Shown here: piece by piece, positions 59,483 through 64,000 of the stretch
How the letters are laid out: every line of letters starts with the position of its first letter
Numbering within the stretch: position 1 is the first letter of the stretch
Source: Halobacterium jilantaiense
GTDB taxonomy: Archaea > Halobacteriota > Halobacteria > Halobacteriales > Halobacteriaceae
Assembly: GCF_900110535.1 (NCBI RefSeq)
Contig: NZ_FOJA01000001.1
Span: 1,488,001-1,552,000 of the forward strand
Length of the DNA stretch: 64,000 nucleotides
Direction: 5' to 3'
Notes under the pieces: model-generated
Database searches by the model: none
The model's input: only the letters and a program-made list of their open reading frames with translations
Told to the model about the DNA's origin: nothing
Position numbers and translations under genes: made by a program

Positions 59483-61363
59483 TTAGGACATCTGAGCGGA
59501 TTCCTCATTCTGAACTACCTTCTCGACACTCTCCACGAGTGATTCAGCTTGTTGGCGATTCAAGCCATGGATACGGGCTGCCTCAACAATATCTTCACCA
59601 AGACTTGCTGGGCATCCTGCACAGTGAAGCCCGTACTCGGAGAGCAAGTCTTCTACGGAGTGCTGTTCGAGGAGGTCAGCCATCGCGAAACCTGAAAGGT
59701 CGGTTTCAATATCATAGCCTGCAGCGAGGTTCATTGTATCGTCTCGGGCTTCCCATGGTGCATGGAGGAGACGCCAAAACGAGAGGTTGTATTCGTCGGG
59801 CTGGCGTTCAAAGTCTGCCCAGTACCCAATATGGATTTCATCCCACGAGAGATCGTTTCGGATGACATGCTGTACGAGTTCGCCGTCAACCGCCATTCTT
59901 ACATGAGTGTCCGCGTCGGCTGACGCGAATCCGCTCGGCTCCTCCATTGGAGTGTACGTGATACTACCGTTTTGGAATCGGATAAGAGAGTGCAGGTCTC
60001 TTTCGTCTGCGCGAAGAGTGAGTGAGAGAGCGTGGTTACCAACCTCAGTCGCTAACGAGGAACCACCAAGAGCCTCAAAGTACGTTGAAAGTTCCTCGTG
60101 CGAAAGGTCGAATTCCTCGTCAACAATAGGCGTGTGTGACTTATACAGGGACTGGATTTTAGCTTCCTTGACGTCGTCGTCATAGAGTTTGTCATGGTCA
60201 TTTCGGCGAGACGGCATACCGGAGTTTCCGTCCCATGACTCGCCGGGCAGTAAGTCCAGGACCTCGACAGGGGAATCCGAGAGATGTTCCACAACGTCGC
60301 TTGGTTCATTTTGCCTAATCATCGAGCGATACTCATCGAACTCGGGTTGCAGCAACCCGAAGAATTTGGCGAAGGGGAGCAGATACTCAGGGTCGTACAT
60401 CTCGACTACCTGCTGGCAATGCTTGAGTGCGCCCGCATTCCGGTCATCCATTATCTCGTATTTCTCCTCACCTGAGAGATGGTTCCACGTAAGTGGGTAT
60501 CCGGAGGCACCGAATGCGAAGGAGGTTGCCACGAGGTCGACGGATGGAATTGCGTCTTTTACGTCCCAGTTTAAACCAGCGTCGTTGAAATTGAGAATAC
60601 GGAAGCCTCCACAGTTCACCGCGAGGATGCTGTCATTCCACGTTGATTGGGATTCAAAACAGGCTGCTTCAATCCCCTCTGCGAGTGGGTACGCCTCCCC
60701 AGTTGGTAGGCTGTATGTATTCTCAAACCCGAGTTCACGTAATCTCGACGAAAGCCGACGGTAGTTGAGTTCGGGGACATATATCGGTGTGTTGTCTGGA
60801 AAGTGAGAGAGGGTTCGCTTGTTTAGATGGTCAGAATGCTCGTGCGTAATCCAGATTGCGTCCGTTTCGGCGGCGACCTCGTCTATATCACAGGTTGGTT
60901 GTGGGTATTGGGCCCACCCACCGAGGAATGCGGGGCCATCCAGCCAAGGGTCAGTAAGGAGTGTAAACCCATCATAGTCGATTCGTAGCGTCGCGTGGGA
61001 GAGCAGTGAAACGGTGGGCGCTGCTCCCTCGTGGTCGTCCACCGTAAACTCGGTTGTTGGGTCGATATGGGGGATATCAGCGTAGAGCGTCCCTGCGTCG
61101 GTCGTTACTGGATACTGTTCGAGGGATTCGCCTGGAACCGTCGTTGATTCGCCTGATTCTGAGTCGAATTCCCAGCCATGGTCTGGACAGCGCAGACACG
61201 ATTCAGATTTCACATCAACGGTGCCACCTTGGTGAGGACAGATCGCTTCAAAAACGACTGGTGTGCCGTCGGGCGTTTGGCTTAGGATAAATGGTTTCTC
61301 GTCAAGGTAAACCCTGCGTGGAAGTTCTTCAAGTAGATTTTCATCTCCGATTCGGATGCCCAT
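59483..61363 (-). CDS. Rieske / metallo-beta-lactamase protein, CMP-Neu5Ac hydroxylase-like, with C-terminal CxxC domain
   Basis: A 626-residue protein. (1) N-terminal Rieske [2Fe-2S] domain with CPH (C42, H44) and CPDH (C59, H62). (2) Metallo-beta-lactamase (UlaG-like) fold with HEHSDH at 174-179 and a late metal-binding Asp/His. (3) A middle/C-terminal region (SITYTPMEEPSGFASADADTHVRM) like CMP-N-acetylneuraminate monooxygenase. (4) C-terminal DUF1858-like domain with CAGC (C581, C584). This Rieske + MBL order is that of CMAH, which hydroxylates CMP-sialic acid; the extra CxxC domain is not part of the animal enzyme. Substrate is not known. AT-rich codon use indicates transfer. Confidence 0.82.
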   Translation of the reverse strand: MGIRIGDENLLEELPRRVYLDEKPFILSQTPDGTPVVFEAICPHQGGTVDVKSESCLRCPDHGWEFDSESGESTTVPGESLEQYPVTTDAGTLYADIPHIDPTTEFTVDDHEGAAPTVSLLSHATLRIDYDGFTLLTDPWLDGPAFLGGWAQYPQPTCDIDEVAAETDAIWITHEHSDHLNKRTLSHFPDNTPIYVPELNYRRLSSRLRELGFENTYSLPTGEAYPLAEGIEAACFESQSTWNDSILAVNCGGFRILNFNDAGLNWDVKDAIPSVDLVATSFAFGASGYPLTWNHLSGEEKYEIMDDRNAGALKHCQQVVEMYDPEYLLPFAKFFGLLQPEFDEYRSMIRQNEPSDVVEHLSDSPVEVLDLLPGESWDGNSGMPSRRNDHDKLYDDDVKEAKIQSLYKSHTPIVDEEFDLSHEELSTYFEALGGSSLATEVGNHALSLTLRADERDLHSLIRFQNGSITYTPMEEPSGFASADADTHVRMAVDGELVQHVIRNDLSWDEIHIGYWADFERQPDEYNLSFWRLLHAPWEARDDTMNLAAGYDIETDLSGFAMADLLEQHSVEDLLSEYGLHCAGCPASLGEDIVEAARIHGLNRQQAESLVESVEKVVQNEESAQMS

Positions 61364-61383
61364 AGAGAATGGCAGAAGGAGAT

Positions 61384-61426
61384 AACTATAATACCTTTGT
61401 TATCAGGTCTGCGAAAATACCTGATA
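61384..61426 (-). promoter_or_regulatory. Promoter and 8-bp palindromic operator of the Rieske-MBL gene
   Basis: GTATTATAGTTATC (61384-61396 region) is a TATA element about 21-33 bases above the ATG at 61363. Just upstream, TATCAGGT (61401-61408) and ACCTGATA (61419-61426) form a perfect 8-bp inverted repeat with a 10-base spacer, suited to a dimeric repressor or activator. Confidence 0.6.
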
Positions 61427-61431
61427 CCCTC

Positions 61432-61466
61432 TCAAACCGGAGAGCCTGGCGGTTCCTGCTCGAGAG
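61432..61466. repeat. Imperfect 35-base direct repeat, copy A
   Basis: Begins TCAAACC and contains AGAGCCTGG, TCCTGCT, GAGAG. 29 of 35 bases match the copy at 61817-61851. Confidence 0.55.
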
Positions 61467-61488
61467 GTCGCTATGCTACCTCACCCTC

Positions 61489-61500
61489 ATAATGAAATAA
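61489..61500 (+). promoter_or_regulatory. TATA element of the small membrane protein gene
   Basis: CATAATGAAATA, 22-33 bases above the ATG at 61522. Confidence 0.55.
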
Positions 61501-61521
61501 CTCGGTAGCCACAGTTACTCT

Positions 61522-61737
61522 ATGCTGAAGGCACTGGTTGAGGCTGCGTCCCGAGGAAAACTCCTTGCAGTCCAGATTATCCTTATCGGTGCCCTCACTG
61601 TTAGGATTATGCTCTCCCTCGCTGGGAAACCAGAACAGGCCGTTTCTATCATCGTCCCCGTGTTCATCACTGCGGGTCTTCTCTTCGTCATCAAGCGTGA
61701 GTTAGGTGTTTTCGGGCTCCCGCTTAGTTTCGAGTAG
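61522..61737 (+). CDS. Small two-helix membrane protein of the island
   Basis: A 71-residue protein, MLKALVEAASRGKLLAVQIILIGALTVRIMLSLAG, then AVSIIVPVFITAGLLFVIK. A well-placed TATA element and consistent codon use support it. It is flanked by the imperfect 35-base repeats. No known family. Confidence 0.65.
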   Translation: MLKALVEAASRGKLLAVQIILIGALTVRIMLSLAGKPEQAVSIIVPVFITAGLLFVIKRELGVFGLPLSFE

Positions 61738-61816
61738 ACCTGACAACCGTTTTTCGGCGCAATACGGACAGAGGCGGTTTCTTTACTTCTACGATACACA
61801 CTACTGCATCGCTACC

Positions 61817-61851
61817 TCAAACGGCAGAGCCTGCTGGCTCCTGCTGGAGAG
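61817..61851. repeat. Imperfect 35-base direct repeat, copy B
   Basis: Partner of 61432-61466; the two flank the membrane protein gene. Confidence 0.55.
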
Positions 61852-61868
61852 AATGGTTACTGCTCTGC

Positions 61869-62369
61869 TCAGTCTGCAGAATGCATCAGCATCTCACTCA
61901 ACATCGATTCCGTTCTCTGGTTCCCGTCGAGATGGTCGAACACGTCTTCGAGAGAGACGAAGTCAATAGTTTCAGGCACTGAATCGGGGCGGCTGTCGTT
62001 AGGCGCAAACAGGTACAGATGGTCAGCACGGTCACAGTACTTATTCAGCCTCTCAACCCGGTCTTCTGCGTTGGAAGTACTACCTCCAGTCATTTCGGCA
62101 ATAAGTGCTGGACCGTGGTTGGGGCCAACGTGACCAATAACGTCTACGTCCTTCTGTTCGCCCCCGAGAGTCGAAGTCCGGCGGAACGACGGGAACATTA
62201 ACCGGAGGTACTCTGCACAGACCTCGACCTGAGTGGGCGTCAAACTGGAAGCAACGTATGGGATGGGTTCACCTCGATACGCAGCCTCGACAATCTCTTC
62301 GTCAATCTGGTTCCAGTCACAAGCCGACCAATGTGGCGGGTGAAGGTCTGTGTCGAGCAGAGGCGGTAC
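61869..62369 (-). pseudogene. 3' part of a frameshifted gene: possible restriction-endonuclease-like fold
   Basis: In this frame the residues run VPPLLDTDLHPPHWSACDW, then IDEEIVEAAYRGEPIPYVA, TPTQVEVCAEYLRLMFPSF, KDVDVIGHVGPNHGPALIAEMTGG, and end at LMHSAD. Within it, a TTG at 62243 could start a shorter product of 124 residues overlapping the stop of the other frame. The DVDVIG...ALIAEMT pattern recalls the D...ExK core of nuclease folds with Thr in place of Lys; this is only a pattern resemblance. The coding signal runs upstream to about 62369, where it passes into the other frame. Confidence 0.6.
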
Positions 62370-62776
62370 ATCAGTTGGGAGACCTCGACAGTTGTCTCTT
62401 CATCGAATTTGACGCCTTTGAATATCCACTTGTACTCATCTGGGTCGAGGTCGACTGACCCGTACGGTTCTACCTTTATAGGTTCTTGTAGCGCCGAAGC
62501 GGTCGCTGGAATGATGCAGACACTCTCTGCCTTACGGGTTGTAATTCGACTGAGTGGGTTGTAGAAGGTAACTGCTGTCTGGCCATTTTCGACTATCTCG
62601 CTTAGTTTTCTAATTTCTCGTTGGGCCTTGGTACGCTTCTGGTTGTATTTGTCGGGGTTGAGTGACGAGATATTGTCCCAATGAAGCATCCCGTATCCGC
62701 GGTCGATAGCCTGTTCGTTGTAGTGCTTTCTGGAGACAGGGCCGCTCGCGTGGTTAATCCAAGCCGGCTTACCCAT
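62240..62776 (-). pseudogene. 5' part of the frameshifted gene
   Basis: MGKPAWINHASGPVSRKHYN, then IDRGYGMLHWDNISSLNPDKYNQKRTKAQREIRKL, VTFYNPLSRITTRKAESVCIIPATA and IFKGVKFDEETTVEVSQL. After that (about 62370) the frame loses protein-like character and ends at 62240, while good coding continues in the -1 frame. The start is supported by a TTTTATTGG TATA element about 25-33 bases upstream. Family unknown; the intact product would have been about 300 residues. Confidence 0.6.
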
Positions 62777-62800
62777 ACTTTTCCCGATAAAACAAACCCA

Positions 62801-62810
62801 ATAAAAGTAT
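62801..62810 (-). promoter_or_regulatory. TATA element of the frameshifted gene
   Basis: ATACTTTTATTGG on the minus strand, 25-34 bases above the ATG at 62776. Confidence 0.5.
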
Positions 62811-63039
62811 CGTAGATGTGGCATTTTGTTTTCGTTCCTGTGGCCGGTGACAGAACACTCAACATCGTGCCCGGTGGAGGTCACTATGGAGAAACGCCAG
62901 GGGCCGGAGCCAAACGACGATGCATATTGAAATCGTAACGTCGGACCTTGCTGCTAACCGTCTCGAAATGGCGATAGCCAGCATAAGAAGTCGACAGCGA
63001 AACGCTACGCTGTCAGGTCATTACGGTGAAGGAGGGTTC

Positions 63040-63059
63040 GTAGTGGACTCGCTGGGATT
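63040..63059. repeat. Right att-like direct repeat, inside tRNA-Ala
   Basis: Identical 20-mer to 59257-59276. It comprises the 3' acceptor/T-arm of the tRNA gene plus four flanking bases. Confidence 0.85.
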
Positions 63060-63115
63060 TGAACCCAGGGCCTCTTCCTTGCGAAGGAAGCGATCTACCC
63101 CTGATCTACGAGCCC
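63044..63115 (-). tRNA. tRNA-Ala (anticodon CGC)
   Basis: A 72-base cloverleaf: acceptor GGGCUCG paired with CGAGUCC including the G3-U70 wobble that identifies alanine tRNAs, D-arm GAUC/GAUC, anticodon stem CUUCC/GGAAG with loop UUCGCAA (anticodon CGC), and T-loop GGUUCAAAUCC. Discriminator A. CCA is not encoded, as usual in Archaea. No intron. Confidence 0.95.
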
Positions 63116-63272
63116 GCACCCGGAATCAGTCGATGGCTGTACTTCAGGCTTCTGTTTCGGGCGGTCAGACGGCGACGGATTCCCGGTCGGTGGCTGACGG
63201 GCCGGTGGCGAGCGAGCGGACGCTGGCCCACCAACCCCCGTGGTTATCGGCGTGCCCGGCGAAGTGACACAC

Positions 63273-63917
63273 ATGGCGACGGTCGTCGAATTCCGGAGTC
63301 CGGCGGACGCGTTCCCGCTGGGAACTGTCTTCGAGAACCTCCCGGGAGCGACGGTCGAACTGGAGCGACTCGTCCCACAAGAGTCGTTCGTCGTTCCGTA
63401 CTTCTGGGTTCGGGGCGCGGACGCCGACGACATCGAGGCGGCATTCGAGTCTCACTCCGGCGTGAACAGCGTCGTGCTGGTCGACAGCGTCGACGGCGAG
63501 TTCCTGCTGCGGGCCGCCTGGGCGCGCGAGTACGTCGGCGTCCTGAGCGCGCTCGCCGAGACGAACCTCTCCGTGCTCGCCGCGACCGGGACGGCGAGCG
63601 GCTGGGCGTTCGAGGTGCGCGGCGAGACGCGGGCGGACGTCAGCGCCTTCCGAGCGTACTGCCAGGACAACGACATCCCCATCGAGATTACCGGCGTCCA
63701 CGCGCTGCTGGCGGTCCGGGGCGAGGGCTACGAACTCACCGACACGCAGCGTGAGGCGCTGGTGTTAGCCTACGAGCGCGGCTACTTCGACTCGCCGCGG
63801 CGGGCGTCCTCGGCGGACATCGCGGCCGAACTCGGCATCAGCCAGCAGTCGCTGTCGTCGCGCCTGCGCCGCGGCCAGCGCCGGCTCGTCGGGGCGACGC
63901 TGGTCGACGGCGACTAG
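63273..63917 (+). CDS. Bat-type HTH-10 transcriptional regulator
   Basis: A 214-residue protein with an N-terminal bacterioopsin-activator sensor-like domain (VVEFRSPADAFPLGTVFENLPGATVELERLVPQ) and C-terminal HTH-10 DNA-binding domain: ELTDTQREALVLAYERGYFDSPRRASSADIAAELGISQQSLSSRLRRGQRRL. No PAS or GAF domain. The ATG at 63273 has GTTATC about 30 bases upstream. It lies outside the island, just beyond the tRNA. Confidence 0.9.
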   Translation: MATVVEFRSPADAFPLGTVFENLPGATVELERLVPQESFVVPYFWVRGADADDIEAAFESHSGVNSVVLVDSVDGEFLLRAAWAREYVGVLSALAETNLSVLAATGTASGWAFEVRGETRADVSAFRAYCQDNDIPIEITGVHALLAVRGEGYELTDTQREALVLAYERGYFDSPRRASSADIAAELGISQQSLSSRLRRGQRRLVGATLVDGD

Positions 63918-64000
63918 CCCACCGGTATCACCCCCGTATTGTATCTCCTGTATAGTCAGTAGCGTGGTTCAACCGAATCGGGTGGATAGTTTCGGGTGAT
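63918..64000. other. Right window edge, no gene seen
   Basis: 83 bases, AT-richer than average (TATTGTATCTCC, TATAGTCAG). Possibly a promoter of a neighbour outside the window. Confidence 0.4.

Larger units (their letters stand above)
59257..63059. mobile_element. Integrated island at tRNA-Ala(CGC)
   Basis: About 3.8 kb, much more AT-rich than the rest of the window, bounded by exact 20-base direct repeats: the left one is free-standing, the right one is the 3' end of the tRNA gene. Contents: Rieske-metallo-beta-lactamase gene, a two-helix membrane protein, a frameshifted gene, and regulatory sequences of their own. No integrase or transposase is present, so it is either a remnant or an element mobilised in trans. 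Confidence 0.75.

Noticed and set aside
59483-61363. Plus-strand frames inside the Rieske-MBL gene
   Set aside because: Small, without motifs or promoters; the minus-strand gene has four recognisable domains.
62340-62400. Programmed -1 ribosomal frameshift
   Set aside because: No X-XXY-YYZ slippery heptamer is visible at the junction and no evident downstream pseudoknot; simple mutation or a sequence error is more economical.
62920-63267. 115-codon plus-strand frame
   Set aside because: Reads through the tRNA-Ala gene, so it cannot be a normal coding region.

Overview
The window is a contiguous piece of a haloarchaeal (class Halobacteria) chromosome. The evidence is: GC near 68 percent; proteins rich in Asp, Glu and Ala with acidic tails; many leaderless genes whose start codon lies about 25-30 bases below an archaeal TATA box; Tat-type lipobox signal peptides; and archaeal marker genes (ABCE1/Rli1, Sec61 beta, SUI1/eIF1, proteasome alpha and beta, archaemetzincin, Thi4, coenzyme F420 genes). 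A Halobacterium-like genus is plausible, but the sequence alone does not settle it.

Layout. 0-9 kb: PrsW-like protease (cut by the window edge), riboflavin synthase, a degenerate M24 peptidase downstream of a UvrD/Rep-type helicase, two tiny zinc-finger proteins, an M32 carboxypeptidase, and an alcohol dehydrogenase. 9-17 kb: a GNAT enzyme, a second M32 carboxypeptidase, an M20 peptidase, an unusual psmB-psmA proteasome operon, and a PIN-ATPase-KH protein. 17-29.7 kb: winged-helix regulator, Thr-rich lipoprotein, EMC6-like protein with Rli1, a collagen-like secreted protein, HflX, an MFS transporter, archaemetzincin, UPF0146, HAD phosphatase, F420:NADPH oxidoreductase, and thiamine genes thi4-thiDN. 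29.7-43 kb: SLC13 permease, thioredoxin, Sec61 beta, a pdxT-BFN-hisE run, Nog1 and EngB GTPases, DUF389, a NUDIX-eIF2B fusion, and cofE-mer. 43-54.5 kb: a MoxR-DUF58-transglutaminase operon, SUI1, rhodanese, copper-chaperone-like and NUDIX genes, a DtxR-type regulator, RimI, and aconitase. 54.6-59.2 kb: halolysin, dUTPase/dCTP-deaminase family, CorA, a DUF7504-like protein, and an orphan FlaG-like protein.

From 59.26 to 63.06 kb lies a clearly different, much more AT-rich island of about 3.8 kb. Its right end is the 3' part of a tRNA-Ala(CGC) gene. Its left end is an exact 20-base copy of that tRNA end, the normal footprint of tRNA-targeted integration. The cargo is a 626-residue Rieske + metallo-beta-lactamase protein resembling CMP-N-acetylneuraminate hydroxylase with an added C-terminal CxxC (DUF1858-like) domain, a two-helix membrane protein, and a gene broken by one frameshift. 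No integrase is visible. The island is the most likely place for something undescribed.

Elsewhere the most notable signals are a secreted protein with eleven collagen-like octapeptides most of which carry an N-glycosylation sequon, a duplicated 3' tail of the rli1 gene, three helically phased copies of a 7-base element upstream of a lipoprotein promoter, and the linked, divergent proteasome beta/alpha pair.
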